Notes: generated by a model from the sequence alone, not told the origin. Shown: positions 1-10,116, numbered from the stretch's first letter. The stretch is DNA of 64,000 nucleotides from Marinobacter maritimus (GCF_007671675.1 NZ_VCGW01000002.1:620001-684000); one strand, 5' to 3'. Program-made: numbers and translations.

Positions 1-100
1 AACGCGCATTGTAGCCCAGGAGTGCCAGATTGGTCACGAAATGGCCGCCGAAGGCGTTGCAGGTTCGTATGTAATCGAGTCCTTCGGCTACACTATCTGA
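1..100 (+). CDS. C-terminal end of an unidentified protein (partial)
   Basis: An open frame runs in from the window edge (codons from base 2) and stops with TGA at 98-100, giving 32 residues that end ...SYVIESFGYTI. Codon choice resembles the neighbouring genes and the next gene begins 22 bases later, so it is probably the tail of a real upstream gene in the same direction. The fragment is too short for me to assign a family. It does not resemble the basic C-terminus of SmpB, the gene next to ratA in E. coli. Confidence 0.45.
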   Translation, partial: TRIVAQECQIGHEMAAEGVAGSYVIESFGYTI

Positions 101-122
101 CCAGACTCTTTCAGGGGCGCAA

Positions 123-1748
123 ATGCCTACGCCGTATCAGACACATATCGGGTCGTTTACCCGAAAATCAACCTTTTTCTGGGCTGCAGTAGGCGCAACT
201 GTGGGTCTGGCCAATCTTTGGCAGTTTCCCTATCTGGCAAGCCTGCACGGTGGTGGCTTGTTTATTTTGCTTTATCTCGGGTGTCTGTTACTGGTCACTT
301 TGCCCCTGATGGTTACCGAAGCTTCGATTGGCCGCTACGCTCGCCATGGCATCGTGCTGGCGATGGATGGGTTGATACGCAGTGCGAAAAGCTCAAGAGT
401 CTGGATGGCAGCGGGCCGGTTAAGCGTGCTGGCTGCCTTTGTTGTGTTGTCGTTTTCTGCGGTATTTGGTGCCATCGCACTGGCTTATGTTTTTTTCGGT
501 GCTTTAGGCCGGTTTTCGGGCGCGAGCCAAGTAGAGGCCACCGATGTGTTGGCCGGGCTTGTTTCTGACCCGAGAGCGTTTCGCGAGTTTATGGGTTGGC
601 ATGCGTTTTTTTTGGCCATGGTGCTTTGGGTGTCCGGGCAAGGTGTGGTTGGGGGGCTTGAGCGGGCCTTCAGAATTGTGGTGCCAGGCACGCTTTTACT
701 TATGCTCGCGTTGTTTGGGCTTGCCGCCTGGCACGGCAGGATTGATGGCGCGATCAGTCAGATTCTTGAGATGCACCCGGAAGATCTCACTTGGGCCTCT
801 TTAAGAGCCGCGCTATTCCATGCGTTCTTCACGCTTGGTCTTGGAATGGGGGTGTGGGCTGTTCTGGGTGCCTATACCACGCCGGATACACGCCTGAAGC
901 GATCCATTCTGGCCGCCGTATTGATGGATACATTGGTGGCGATTCTGGCCGGGTTGATGATTTTTTCCATGGCTACGGAAAGCCATATTTTTGATGGCGA
1001 GCGCGGGTTCAGTCTTCTGTTTGTCTCGCTTCCGGTTACGCTTGCGCAGCTCCCTGTAAGCCAGTTCGTTATCGCGACGGTCTTTCTTATGGTGGTAATG
1101 ATCGTATGGTCGACCGCGCTGGCTTTGCTGGAGCCGGTTGTTGGCTGGTTTCGCGAATGGACAGGCGCGCCTAGGGGCTTGTCTGTTGTATTGGTGGGTC
1201 TGGCAGTTTGGCTCGCAGGATTGGCCTCCCTGCTATCGTTCAACGTGTGGGCGGAATACCGGGTGGGTGGGGCGACCGTTTTTCGCTGGCTGGAACTGGC
1301 AACCGGGGGATTGATGATTCCTCTGGTGGCGATTCTCATTGCGCTTTTTACCGGTTGGTGTCTTACACGCAATCTTTCGAGAACCATGCTCGGAACGGCG
1401 CCGAAGCTTTTTGGTACAATCTGGTTCTGGGTGATGCGCCTGGTGTTACCTTTGGTAGTTGTTTATATCGGCATCCATTACACCGCGGCTTCATTGGCAA
1501 ACCTTTGCGACAATGGCAGCAAGGCATTCTGGTGTGAGCAGGCGCCGGGTATGGTTTTTCGGGGTGAGGGGGAGACGCCCGTTGAGGCCGCAGAGGCGGA
1601 CGCAAAAGACGCAATCGAAGACGGAGTTGATGAGCAGCCCGGGGGGTTGCTCCCAGCAGATCAGCCGTCTGAAAGTGAGCCCGATGAACAGCGATCGCTC
1701 CCTGAAAATGCCCCTAAAGACGACGATATCCTTTATCATAGCGTCTGA
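123..1748 (+). CDS. Sodium-dependent transporter, neurotransmitter:sodium symporter (NSS/SNF) family
   Basis: A 541-residue inner-membrane protein with about eleven hydrophobic segments. The first carries the NSS signature (GLANLWQFPYLA, near residues 29-40), corresponding to the unwound substrate and sodium site of LeuT-type carriers. The family couples uptake of amino acids or related small solutes to Na+. Substrate cannot be read from sequence. Odd feature: after the last membrane segment (ending near residue 460) there is a hydrophilic tail of roughly 80 residues, strongly acidic and rich in Glu, Asp and Pro, with two Cys near its beginning. Simple bacterial NSS proteins lack such a tail. 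The ATG at 123 gives a first helix of normal length. The gene is followed by a terminator-like hairpin before ratA. Confidence 0.88.
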   Translation: MPTPYQTHIGSFTRKSTFFWAAVGATVGLANLWQFPYLASLHGGGLFILLYLGCLLLVTLPLMVTEASIGRYARHGIVLAMDGLIRSAKSSRVWMAAGRLSVLAAFVVLSFSAVFGAIALAYVFFGALGRFSGASQVEATDVLAGLVSDPRAFREFMGWHAFFLAMVLWVSGQGVVGGLERAFRIVVPGTLLLMLALFGLAAWHGRIDGAISQILEMHPEDLTWASLRAALFHAFFTLGLGMGVWAVLGAYTTPDTRLKRSILAAVLMDTLVAILAGLMIFSMATESHIFDGERGFSLLFVSLPVTLAQLPVSQFVIATVFLMVVMIVWSTALALLEPVVGWFREWTGAPRGLSVVLVGLAVWLAGLASLLSFNVWAEYRVGGATVFRWLELATGGLMIPLVAILIALFTGWCLTRNLSRTMLGTAPKLFGTIWFWVMRLVLPLVVVYIGIHYTAASLANLCDNGSKAFWCEQAPGMVFRGEGETPVEAAEADAKDAIEDGVDEQPGGLLPADQPSESEPDEQRSLPENAPKDDDILYHSV

Positions 1749-1790
1749 TTGCAGCCTTATTGGCGCTATAAGCGCCTGCAATCATTTTTA
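1748..1790 (+). terminator. Probable intrinsic terminator after the NSS transporter
   Basis: An imperfect inverted repeat (ATTGCA...GGCGCT-ATA-AGCGCC-TGCAAT) is followed by CATTTTTA. The inner stem is six perfect pairs and the outer six also pair, with an unpaired stretch on the left side. It lies directly after the transporter stop codon and before ratA. Confidence 0.5.
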
Positions 1791-1822
1791 AAGCGTGTTT
1801 GTATGCAGGACAACCGGTTCCA

Positions 1823-2266
1823 ATGCCCCATCAGATTGATAAGACAGCCCTGGTTATGCACTCTGCCGAGCGCATGTTTCACCTGGTTAATGACATAGCC
1901 CGTTATCCGGAATTTCTTCCCTGGTGTGCAGGGGCCGAGATTCACCACGATGGCCCGGAACAGATCATGGCGTCGTTGGAAATAGCCAAGGGCGGCGTGC
2001 GCCATAAGCTCACTACGCGCAACCAGCTACTGATGCCAGAAGCCATTGAAATGAACCTTGTAGACGGTCCATTTCGAAATCTCACGGGGCGCTGGCACTT
2101 CAAGGCGCTCAATGAGAGTGCCTGTAAGGTGATCCTGACGCTGGAGTTCGAGTTTTCAGGTTCGCTGTCGCGCATGACCTTTGGCCCGATATTCAATCAG
2201 GCGGCAAACACTATGGTCGACGCGTTCTGCCGTCGCGCAGACGACATATACAAGGGAGGCGCCTGA
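1823..2266 (+). CDS. ratA: RatA family protein (START-like / coenzyme Q-binding fold)
   Basis: A 147-residue protein of the RatA/YfjG family (polyketide cyclase/START-like fold, related to yeast Coq10). The N-terminus MPHQIDKTALV and the segment around DIARYPEFLPWC are typical. In E. coli RatA was reported to interfere with 70S ribosome assembly, while Coq10 relatives bind quinone; its true role is debated. A TTG at 1799 would add eight residues, but the ATG at 1823 matches the family start. The stop overlaps the start of rnfH, so the two are co-translated as in E. coli. Confidence 0.9.
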   Translation: MPHQIDKTALVMHSAERMFHLVNDIARYPEFLPWCAGAEIHHDGPEQIMASLEIAKGGVRHKLTTRNQLLMPEAIEMNLVDGPFRNLTGRWHFKALNESACKVILTLEFEFSGSLSRMTFGPIFNQAANTMVDAFCRRADDIYKGGA

Positions 2267-2559
2267 TGCCTCAGGTTGAGGTGGCGTATGCCCGGCCAGA
2301 CAAGCAGGAAATCGTCCCCGTGCAGGTGCCCGAGGGTGCAACTGCCGTTGAGGCGGTCAAATTGTCAGGCATTTGCGCGATCTTCCCGGAAATCGACGCA
2401 GATTCCATAGATATGGGGATATTCGGCAAGGTAATTAAAAATCCCGCTGATCATGAGCTGCGCGACGGAGACCGGGTGGAGTTGTATCGCCCGCTCCAGA
2501 TTGACCCGAAGCAGGCGCGCCTGAACCGGGCCAAAAAGAAATCCGCTTCAGATCAGTAG
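2266..2559 (+). CDS. rnfH: RnfH family protein (ubiquitin-like beta-grasp)
   Basis: A 97-residue member of the RnfH/UPF0125 family, a small beta-grasp protein. The pattern V-E-V-A-Y at the start, GIFGK in the middle and DGDRVELYRPL near the end is diagnostic. It is found beside ratA across gammaproteobacteria; the pairing resembles a toxin-antitoxin layout but RnfH has not been firmly shown to be an antitoxin. The ATG shares its A with the ratA TGA. Its last seven bases overlap the 3' end of the convergent bamE. The basic C-terminal tail (RAKKK) is normal for the family. Confidence 0.9.
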   Translation: MPQVEVAYARPDKQEIVPVQVPEGATAVEAVKLSGICAIFPEIDADSIDMGIFGKVIKNPADHELRDGDRVELYRPLQIDPKQARLNRAKKKSASDQ

Positions 2560-2879
2560 GCTGGCGTTTCTTCCAGAAGCTCGGCTTCGTGATGCGAGTA
2601 GCGGTCGGCGTCGTAGTGAACGATGATGCGCTGTTCTTCGATATCACCGCCGCGGCGCTGGAAAGTGTACACATAGTATTCGCGGGAAGGGTCAACCGGG
2701 TTCAGCATCAGAGGGCTGCCGAGCAGCGCCTGAACCTGGCTTCGTGGCATGCCTTCGTTAAGCTTGGCTAGCTCTTCTTCGGTAACAATGTTGCCTTGCT
2801 GGACGTTGATCTTGTAAACGCCCGGGAAAGCACAACCAGACAGAATGAGAGTGAGAATGAGAGCTGTGAGCTTTTGCAT
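2553..2879 (-). CDS. bamE: Outer membrane protein assembly factor BamE (SmpA/OmlA lipoprotein)
   Basis: A 108-residue lipoprotein with a signal peptide and lipobox LSGC, acylated Cys at residue 16. The SmpA/OmlA domain follows, with the conserved segment GMPRSQVQALLGSP and a later YYVYTF strand. BamE is a small subunit of the BAM complex, which inserts beta-barrel proteins into the outer membrane. It is convergent with rnfH (seven-base overlap) and divergent from fur. The same bamE/ratA/rnfH/fur grouping occurs in Pseudomonas relatives. The ATG at 2879 gives a standard short signal peptide. Confidence 0.93.
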   Translation of the reverse strand: MQKLTALILTLILSGCAFPGVYKINVQQGNIVTEEELAKLNEGMPRSQVQALLGSPLMLNPVDPSREYYVYTFQRRGGDIEEQRIIVHYDADRYSHHEAELLEETPAY

Positions 2880-3001
2880 CGCCGGAGGAAATCCTCTATC
2901 TTGAAATCGCCTGCCAAGGGCAGGTGTGGCACGGGTTAACCGTTAAATGGCGGCTTCATCATACCGGAAGCCGTGAGGCACACCAAAGAGTGAATAGTAA
3001 C

Positions 3002-3412
3002 ATGTCATCTGAAAACGCCGAACTACGAAAAGTCGGTCTCAAAGTAACTCTGCCAAGAGTGAAGATCTTTAACATCCTGGAAAACGCCAAGGATCATCAT
3101 CTTAGTGCCGAGGATGTGTACAAGCGGCTTCTGGATCAGGGTGATGATGTGGGTCTGGCCACCGTATACCGGGTATTGACCCAGTTTGAGACGGCGGGTC
3201 TGGTTTTACGTCATAATTTTGAAGGCGGCCATGCGGTATTCGAGATGGCAAGCGAAGATCATCATGATCACATGGTTTGCACCCAGACAGGTCAGGTGAT
3301 TGAGTTTGTCGATGACGTGATAGAAGAGCGTCAGCAGAAAATTGCCAAAGAGCATGGCTATGAAATAGTAGAGCACAGCCTTATTCTCTACGTTAAGCCC
3401 ATAAAATCTTAA
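3002..3412 (+). CDS. fur: Ferric uptake regulator Fur
   Basis: A 136-residue iron-sensing repressor. It has the N-terminal winged helix (HHLSAEDVYKRL, then GLATVYRVLTQFE as recognition region) and the metal-binding dimerisation domain with EDHHDHMVC. The second Cys of the E. coli CxxC (HLICLDC) is replaced: the sequence reads MVCTQTG, the same substitution I recall in Pseudomonas aeruginosa Fur, so loss of the structural zinc ligand is a lineage trait rather than damage. The frame is open further upstream, but the ATG at 3002 (MSSENAELRKVGLKV) matches the family start. It is divergent from bamE across about 120 bases containing a small hairpin (CCTGCC/GGCAGG). Confidence 0.96.
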   Translation: MSSENAELRKVGLKVTLPRVKIFNILENAKDHHLSAEDVYKRLLDQGDDVGLATVYRVLTQFETAGLVLRHNFEGGHAVFEMASEDHHDHMVCTQTGQVIEFVDDVIEERQQKIAKEHGYEIVEHSLILYVKPIKS

Positions 3413-3429
3413 GCGCTCGGCGCCGAAAA

Positions 3430-3465
3430 TCCCATAAAAAAGGGGCAGGCCGTTAAGCCTGCCCC
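3430..3465 (-). terminator. Intrinsic terminator of recN
   Basis: A perfect nine-pair stem (GGGGCAGGC / GCCTGCCCC, loop CGTTAA) at 3442-3465 is preceded on the plus strand by six A, which is a U tract for minus-strand transcription. It therefore terminates recN, and may also stop fur transcripts from the other side. Confidence 0.85.
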
Positions 3466-3507
3466 AATAGCTCTCAGTGTCGAGAGGGGGAAGTGGTTGC
3501 CATCACG

Positions 3508-5187
3508 TCAGTGATGGGTTGCCTGTCCTTTGGAAAACATTTCTGTCGCGTGGGCAATGGTATGTTCAGTCATATCCACGCCGCCTAACATTCTTGCAAC
3601 TTCACTGATTCTTCCCTGATCGTCCAGAGACTCGATTTTCGAGAAAGTCGCGTCCTGTTGAGTGAATTTGCTGACAAACAGATGTTGGTGAGACTGGGCC
3701 GCAACCTGCGGCAAGTGAGTTACGCAGATAACCTGGCCATTGTCTCCCAGAGATCGAAGTAATTTGCCAACCACCTCTGCGGTGCCGCCGCCAATACCCA
3801 CGTCAACTTCGTCAAATATCAGGGTCGGGGTTGTCGATGTTTGTGCAACCACTACCTGGATCGCCAGGCTGATTCGGGACAGTTCGCCACCGGACGCGAC
3901 TTTGGCAAGAGGTCTTGCTGGCTGCCCGGGATTGGCGCTTACCAGAAACTCGATTTCTTCGAGCCCGTGGGGTGCTGGCTCGTCCTGGTTGTTGCGGCTC
4001 AGGTGGGTAACAAACTGAACTGCGGGCATGCTCAGCTGGGCCAGCTCACCGGCAATGCGCTGATCTAACTGCCCTGCAGCTTTGGCCCGGATGCCTGACA
4101 GTTTGCCTGCGAGTTCATTAAAGCCGTCGCGCCGGCTTTCCAGTTCCGCTTCCAACTTCTCCAGGCTGCCCTCGCCGCCGTCCAGCTCTGCCAGCTCTGC
4201 GCTTTGCCGCTTGTGAAACTCCGGGAGTTCCTCGGGGCTGATACGGTGCTTGCGTGCCATCTGGTATATGGCGCTGAGTCTGTCTTCAACTTCAGTCAGG
4301 CGCGCGGGATCTGCTTCGTAGTCATCGACAAAATGGCGGAGGTTATCGCCAGCCTCGCTGATCTGGATTTGCGCTTCGTTGAGCATCTGGATGGTGTCGG
4401 CCAGCGCGGGCATTTCAACTGGCAGCTGCTCAAGCTGTTGCAGTGCCTGGTGTAAGAGTCCTGCGGCATTGGTTTCATCTTCGGTGCACAGCAGGGCTGC
4501 CTGATGGCTGCTGTGAAGAATTGCATCGGCCTGGCTAAGTTGCGCTTGTTCTTGTTCCAGTTGCTCCTGCTCGCCGCTTTCCAGCGCAAGACGGTCAAGC
4601 TCTTCAACCTGATAGCGCAGCAGTTGCAGCTTGGCTTCAGATTCTTCTGCATTCTGCTGGCGTTCGAGCAATTTTGTGCGGATCTGGTTCCACGCCTGCC
4701 ATGCTTCGCGGGTCTCGCTGGCAAGGTCTTCTGCGCGCGCGAATTCGTCAATCAGTTTGCGGTGGGTTTCCTTACGCAGGAGAGATTGGTGCTGGTGCTG
4801 GCTGTGAATGTCCATCAGTAGCCCGCCCAGATCTTTCAAGTGCGCGAGCGGGCAGGGCTGGCCATTAATGTAGGCCCGTGAGCGCCCGTCTTTACTGATT
4901 ACACGGCGCAGGATGCAGTCGTTGTCGTCGTCCAGTTCGTGGCTTTCCAGCCATCGCAGTGCCTCCGGGATGGCAGAGACATCAAAGGTTGCGGTGATAT
5001 CTGCACGCTTGGCGCCATAGCGCACTGCTCCGGCGTCGGCGCGCCCGCCCATGGCAAGCCCGAGAGCATCCAGCACAATGGATTTACCCGCTCCCGTTTC
5101 GCCGGTGAGGGCTGTCATGCCTTTGCCGAATTGCAGTTCTACCCTTTCGGCAATCGCGTAATTGGAAACCGTGAGCTGTGTGAGCAT
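3508..5187 (-). CDS. recN: DNA repair protein RecN
   Basis: A 559-residue SMC-like ATPase for double-strand break repair and sister-chromatid cohesion. Walker A GETGAGKS is at residues 29-36, the ABC signature region SGGELSRIS and Walker B LIFDEVDVGIGGG are near the C-terminus, and two Glu/Gln-rich coiled-coil arms lie between. Length equals the family norm (about 553-560). The ATG at 5187 is preceded by GGAGG at good spacing. Two LexA boxes lie 29-63 bases upstream, so the gene is expected to be SOS-induced as in E. coli. Head-to-head with the grpE heat-shock block. Confidence 0.97.
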   Translation of the reverse strand: MLTQLTVSNYAIAERVELQFGKGMTALTGETGAGKSIVLDALGLAMGGRADAGAVRYGAKRADITATFDVSAIPEALRWLESHELDDDNDCILRRVISKDGRSRAYINGQPCPLAHLKDLGGLLMDIHSQHQHQSLLRKETHRKLIDEFARAEDLASETREAWQAWNQIRTKLLERQQNAEESEAKLQLLRYQVEELDRLALESGEQEQLEQEQAQLSQADAILHSSHQAALLCTEDETNAAGLLHQALQQLEQLPVEMPALADTIQMLNEAQIQISEAGDNLRHFVDDYEADPARLTEVEDRLSAIYQMARKHRISPEELPEFHKRQSAELAELDGGEGSLEKLEAELESRRDGFNELAGKLSGIRAKAAGQLDQRIAGELAQLSMPAVQFVTHLSRNNQDEPAPHGLEEIEFLVSANPGQPARPLAKVASGGELSRISLAIQVVVAQTSTTPTLIFDEVDVGIGGGTAEVVGKLLRSLGDNGQVICVTHLPQVAAQSHQHLFVSKFTQQDATFSKIESLDDQGRISEVARMLGGVDMTEHTIAHATEMFSKGQATHH

Positions 5188-5215
5188 GCAGATAACCTCC
5201 GCTCTTCAAAATATA

Positions 5216-5250
5216 CTGTTCGTACATACAGTGACTGTGAATATATACAG
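5216..5250 (-). promoter_or_regulatory. Two tandem LexA boxes in the recN promoter
   Basis: Two exact CTGT-N8-ACAG matches lie at 5216-5231 and 5235-5250, three bases apart. Their AT-rich spacers fit the gammaproteobacterial consensus. On the minus strand a TATATT -10-like hexamer overlaps the proximal box. recN in E. coli is also controlled by more than one LexA site. Confidence 0.9.
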
Positions 5251-5308
5251 GGATTTTCGGCTTTGCAAACATCTGGGTGGGATTTTTTCAGGAATACAAG
5301 TGTTGGTG

Positions 5309-5336
5309 GTTGAAACCTGAGCGGTGAGCCCCATAT
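5309..5336 (+). promoter_or_regulatory. Sigma-32 (heat shock) promoter for grpE-dnaK-dnaJ
   Basis: GTTGAAA at 5309-5315, a 13-base spacer, then CCCCATAT at 5329-5336. This matches the RpoH consensus CTTGAAA-N13-15-CCCCATNT almost perfectly and lies about 95 bases before the grpE start. Confidence 0.88.
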
Positions 5337-5432
5337 CCGTTCGCAATAACAGACTTCCGGCTCTGCGGGGCCGGAGCCTATGTTTAATGGGCCGCGTTTT
5401 AGCCGGCCACCGAAGATCTGGCAGGAGTAGTC

Positions 5433-6029
5433 ATGAGTACTGACGAAAACCGCAATGAGCAGGTAGAGGAATTGAATGAGCCCGCTGAAGCGGCGGCAGA
5501 AACAGCCGGCGAGCAGGAGCTTGAGCAGGGCGAGACGTCTGAACTTGACGCGTTGAAAGCGCAGGTGCAGGAGTTTCAAGAACAGGCGCTGCGGTCTCAG
5601 GCAGAAATGCAGAATGTCCGTCGTCGGGCAGAAATGGACGTGGAGAAGGCTCACAAGTTTGCACTGGAGAAGTTCGTCAAAGAGCTGTTGCCCGTGGCAG
5701 ACAGCCTTGAAAAGGCGGTTGAGAGCACAGAAGACCAGGGAAATGCCGGCGATCTTGTGGCGTCTATCCGTCAGGGCGTCGAGATGACGCTGAGTTTGCT
5801 TGAGTCGAGTCTGAAAAAATTCAATGTTGAGCCGCTGAACCCGATCGGCGAGCCGTTCGATCCTCAGCACCACGAAGCGATGTCTATGGTTCCGGCGCCG
5901 GATGCAGAGCCGAACAGCGTGGTGGCTGTGGTGCAAAAAGGCTACCTGCTGAACGGTCGCGTGGTGCGCCCGGCAATGGTGATGGTAGCGAAGGCTCAGG
6001 ATGCACCAAAAATTGATGAGCAGGCTTGA
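5433..6029 (+). CDS. grpE: Nucleotide exchange factor GrpE
   Basis: A 198-residue co-chaperone that releases ADP from DnaK. The acidic N-terminal third (rich in Glu, Gln and Ala) is followed by a long coiled coil with [19 protein letters not shown] and the C-terminal beta domain with [14 protein letters not shown]. The ATG at 5433 follows GGAG. It is first in grpE-dnaK-dnaJ, read from the sigma-32 promoter upstream. A perfect CTTGAAA overlaps its stop codon at 6025-6031 and could be the -35 of an extra heat-shock promoter for dnaK, though no good -10 follows. Confidence 0.96.
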   Translation: MSTDENRNEQVEELNEPAEAAAETAGEQELEQGETSELDALKAQVQEFQEQALRSQAEMQNVRRRAEMDVEKAHKFALEKFVKELLPVADSLEKAVESTEDQGNAGDLVASIRQGVEMTLSLLESSLKKFNVEPLNPIGEPFDPQHHEAMSMVPAPDAEPNSVVAVVQKGYLLNGRVVRPAMVMVAKAQDAPKIDEQA

Positions 6030-6132
6030 AAAATCAGCTAAAGCGCCAATATAGCTTGTAAACAGCAGCAGCCGGAGTAGATGTTTCCGGGCAACTATTC
6101 AGTACAGCATTCAGAAGAACTGGAGTGACTCA

Positions 6133-8058
6133 ATGAGCAAGATTATCGGTATTGACCTTGGTACGACCAACTCATGTGTGGCCATCATGGATGGCGACAA
6201 AGTTCGCGTTATTGAGAACGCAGAGGGTGATCGCACCACCCCGTCCATCATCGCTTATACCGATGATAGTGAAATTCTGGTTGGCCAGTCGGCCAAGCGC
6301 CAGGCGGTGACGAACCCCCACAACACTATCTATGCCATCAAGCGTCTGATTGGACGTCGTTTCAAGGACGACGTTGTTCAGAAAGATATCAAGATGGTGC
6401 CTTACAAAATTGCCGAAGCGGATAACGGCGATGCGTGGGTAGAAGTCAAGGGTCAGAAAATGGCGCCACCACAGGTGTCTGCCGAAATTCTGAAGAAGAT
6501 GAAGAAGACCGCAGAAGATTACCTGGGCGAGAAAGTGACCGAAGCGGTTATTACCGTGCCGGCTTACTTCAACGACAGTCAGCGCCAGGCTACCAAAGAC
6601 GCGGGCAGAATTGCCGGTCTGGAAGTAAAGCGTATTATCAACGAGCCAACTGCTGCAGCTCTGGCCTACGGTCTGGATAAAAAGAGCGGTGATCGCACCG
6701 TGGCGGTATACGACTTGGGCGGTGGTACTTTCGACCTTTCCATCATCGAAATTGCAGATGTAGACGGCGAGCACCAGTTTGAAGTGCTGGCAACCAACGG
6801 TGACACCTTCCTGGGTGGTGAAGATTTCGATATGAAAATTATCGAATTCCTGGCCGACCAGTTCAAGAAGGATAGCGGTATCGATCTGCGCGGCGACTCT
6901 CTGGCTATGCAGCGTCTGAAAGAAGCTGGTGAGAAGGCCAAGATCGAACTTTCCAGCAGCCAGCAGACCGATGTAAACCTGCCGTATGTTACTGCAGATG
7001 CCAGCGGTCCCAAGCACATGAACGTGAAGCTGACCCGCGCGAAGCTTGAGTCGCTGGTAGAAGATCTGGTCGAGCGCAGCCTGGAGCCCTGTAAGGTTGC
7101 ACTGAAGGACTCAGGTTTGAAAGTCAGCGAGATCGATGAGGTTATCCTGGTTGGTGGTCAGACCCGTATGCCACTGGTTCAGGAAAAAGTGAAAGAGTTC
7201 TTTGGTAAAGAAGCTCGCAAGGATGTTAACCCTGACGAAGCGGTTGCCATGGGCGCTGCAATTCAGGCCGCCGTACTGTCCGGTGATGTAAAAGACGTAC
7301 TGCTGCTTGATGTAACCCCGCTGTCTCTGGGCATTGAGACCATGGGTGGCGTTGCAACGCCGCTGATCGAGAAGAACACGACGATTCCGACCAAGAAATC
7401 GCAGACCTTCTCAACGGCAGACGACAGCCAGACCGCGGTAACCATCCACGTGGTTCAGGGTGAGCGCAAGCAAGCGACACAGAACAAGTCACTGGGTCGT
7501 TTTGATCTGGCAGATATTCCGCCCGCACCGCGTGGCGTGCCGCAGATTGAGGTGACGTTCGACATCGACGCCAACGGTATTCTGAATGTGTCTGCGAAAG
7601 ACAAGGCTACCGGTAAAGAGCAGTCCATCGTAATCAAGGCTTCTTCTGGTCTGAACGACGAAGAAATCGAGAAGATGGTGCGTGATGCCGAGGCAAATGC
7701 CGATGAGGATCGCAAGTTCGAAGAGCTGGTTCAGGCCCGCAACCAGGGTGATGCCATGGTTCACGCCGTGCGCAAGACTCTGAAAGACGCTGGCGACAAA
7801 GTTAGTGAGAGCGAGAAAGAGTCGATTGAAGCGTCCATCAAAGAACTGGAAGAGGCACTGACCGGTTCTGACAAAGACGACATTGAGGCCAAAACCCAAA
7901 AGCTGACCGAAGTTTCAGGTGAGCTGGCTCAGAAAATGTACGCAGATCAGGATGGCCAGGCTCAGCAGGCCGACGGTCAGGACGACGCTCAGTCGCAGAC
8001 TGCTGACGACGCGGTAGATGCCGAGTTCGAAGAAGTCAAAGACGACGAAAAGAAGTAA
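6133..8058 (+). CDS. dnaK: Molecular chaperone DnaK (Hsp70)
   Basis: A 641-residue cytoplasmic Hsp70 that binds unfolded segments under ATP control. The actin-like ATPase domain begins with [16 protein letters not shown] and contains the phosphate loop [12 protein letters not shown] and [11 protein letters not shown]. The linker [15 protein letters not shown] leads into the substrate-binding domain. The last 40 residues are acidic and Gln/Asp-rich, with a terminal [13 protein letters not shown] tail. Length is normal. GGAGTG precedes the ATG. About 100 bases separate it from grpE, and a terminator-like hairpin lies between it and dnaJ. Confidence 0.98.
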   Translation: MSKIIGIDLGTTNSCVAIMDGDKVRVIENAEGDRTTPSIIAYTDDSEILVGQSAKRQAVTNPHNTIYAIKRLIGRRFKDDVVQKDIKMVPYKIAEADNGDAWVEVKGQKMAPPQVSAEILKKMKKTAEDYLGEKVTEAVITVPAYFNDSQRQATKDAGRIAGLEVKRIINEPTAAALAYGLDKKSGDRTVAVYDLGGGTFDLSIIEIADVDGEHQFEVLATNGDTFLGGEDFDMKIIEFLADQFKKDSGIDLRGDSLAMQRLKEAGEKAKIELSSSQQTDVNLPYVTADASGPKHMNVKLTRAKLESLVEDLVERSLEPCKVALKDSGLKVSEIDEVILVGGQTRMPLVQEKVKEFFGKEARKDVNPDEAVAMGAAIQAAVLSGDVKDVLLLDVTPLSLGIETMGGVATPLIEKNTTIPTKKSQTFSTADDSQTAVTIHVVQGERKQATQNKSLGRFDLADIPPAPRGVPQIEVTFDIDANGILNVSAKDKATGKEQSIVIKASSGLNDEEIEKMVRDAEANADEDRKFEELVQARNQGDAMVHAVRKTLKDAGDKVSESEKESIEASIKELEEALTGSDKDDIEAKTQKLTEVSGELAQKMYADQDGQAQQADGQDDAQSQTADDAVDAEFEEVKDDEKK

Positions 8059-8080
8059 ATCTGACGTACATCAGGTAGTT

Positions 8081-8114
8081 GGAAAACGCGGAGCAACTCC
8101 GCGTTTTCCGCGTT
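8081..8114 (+). terminator. Terminator-like hairpin between dnaK and dnaJ
   Basis: A perfect 13-pair stem (GGAAAACGCGGAG / CTCCGCGTTTTCC, loop CAA) at 8081-8109 is followed by GCGTTT. The run of T is short, so partial termination is likely, lowering dnaJ expression relative to dnaK. Confidence 0.7.
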
Positions 8115-8135
8115 TAAAAAACAGGGTTTTAAAGC

Positions 8136-9263
8136 ATGGCCAAGCGCGATTATTACGACATTCTCGGAATATCCCGGGACGCGGATGAGAAAGAAGTTAA
8201 GCGGGCGTATCGAAAGCTCGCGATGAAGTACCATCCTGACCGTAACCCGGAAGATAAAGATGCCGAGAACAAGTTTAAAGAGGCGAGCGAAGCCTACGAA
8301 GTTCTGGCGGATCAATCCAAGCGGGCGGCCTACGATCAGTTCGGTCATGCCGGAGTAGATGGCCAGGCCGGCGGCGGCTTCGGAGGTGGAGGTGGTAACT
8401 TCTCCGACATCTTTGGTGATGTGTTTGGCGATATTTTCGGTGGCGGCGGTGGTCGCGGCCGCAACACTCGCGGCTCAGATCTGCGCTATACACTGGAGCT
8501 GGACCTTGAGGAAGCGGTAAAAGGAAAAACCGTCGAGATTACAATACCCGGGCATCGGGAGTGCGACGTTTGTGACGGCAGTGGCGCTGAAAAAGGTTCA
8601 CGCCCGGAAGCCTGCAGTACCTGTAAAGGTATGGGGCAGGTGCGCATGCAGCAGGGTTTCTTTACCGTCCAGCAGGCTTGTCCGACATGTCGGGGCGCGG
8701 GCCAGATTATCAAAAATCCTTGCAGGTCCTGCCATGGTCAGGGCCGGGTGCAGGAAGAGAAGACCCTCTCCGTAAAAGTACCCCCGGGCGTTGATACCGG
8801 TGATCGTATCCGGCTCTCCGGCGAGGGCGAAATGGGTGTGGATGGCGGCCCTTCCGGTGATCTGTATGTGCAGATGTCGGTGCGGGAGCACTCCATCTTT
8901 ACCCGCGATGGTCGTAACCTGTATTGCGAAGTGCCGATCAGCATTGTTGATGCAGCGCTTGGTGGTGAATTGGAAGTGCCGACACTGGATGGCCGCGTGA
9001 AACTCCGGATTCCTGCGGAAACCCAGACAGGAAAACTCTTTCGGCTGCGGAATAAAGGTGTCAGCCCGGTTCGAGGCGGCCCTTCCGGCGACCTGCTGTG
9101 TCGCGTAACGGTGGAGACCCCGGTGAATCTGACCAAGCGGCAGAAAGAACTGTTGAACGAGTTTCAAGACGCCCTTGATGGCAGCAGCGGCACAAACCAC
9201 GCGCCGAAGAAAACGTCCTGGTTTGAGGGTGTTAAGAGCTTCTTCGACGAAATGAAATTCTGA
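8136..9263 (+). CDS. dnaJ: Co-chaperone DnaJ (Hsp40)
   Basis: A 375-residue class I J-protein that delivers substrates to DnaK and stimulates its ATPase. The J domain (residues 1-70) has the HPD motif in [11 protein letters not shown] Gly/Phe-rich segment follows (about 75-115). Four zinc-finger repeats are present: [24 protein letters not shown] and CRSCHGQG. Two C-terminal beta-barrel substrate domains complete it. Length and order match the family. It lies 77 bases after dnaK and 24 bases before dapB. Confidence 0.97.
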   Translation: MAKRDYYDILGISRDADEKEVKRAYRKLAMKYHPDRNPEDKDAENKFKEASEAYEVLADQSKRAAYDQFGHAGVDGQAGGGFGGGGGNFSDIFGDVFGDIFGGGGGRGRNTRGSDLRYTLELDLEEAVKGKTVEITIPGHRECDVCDGSGAEKGSRPEACSTCKGMGQVRMQQGFFTVQQACPTCRGAGQIIKNPCRSCHGQGRVQEEKTLSVKVPPGVDTGDRIRLSGEGEMGVDGGPSGDLYVQMSVREHSIFTRDGRNLYCEVPISIVDAALGGELEVPTLDGRVKLRIPAETQTGKLFRLRNKGVSPVRGGPSGDLLCRVTVETPVNLTKRQKELLNEFQDALDGSSGTNHAPKKTSWFEGVKSFFDEMKF

Positions 9264-9275
9264 TCAGCTTCATAG

Positions 9276-10088
<813 letters not shown>

Positions 10089-10116
10089 GTTTTAGGCAAT
10101 CCTGAGGTGGCGGGCT

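Noticed and set aside
2266..2559. ratA-rnfH as a toxin-antitoxin module
   Set aside because: The pair is a conserved housekeeping neighbourhood, and evidence for RnfH as an antitoxin is lacking.
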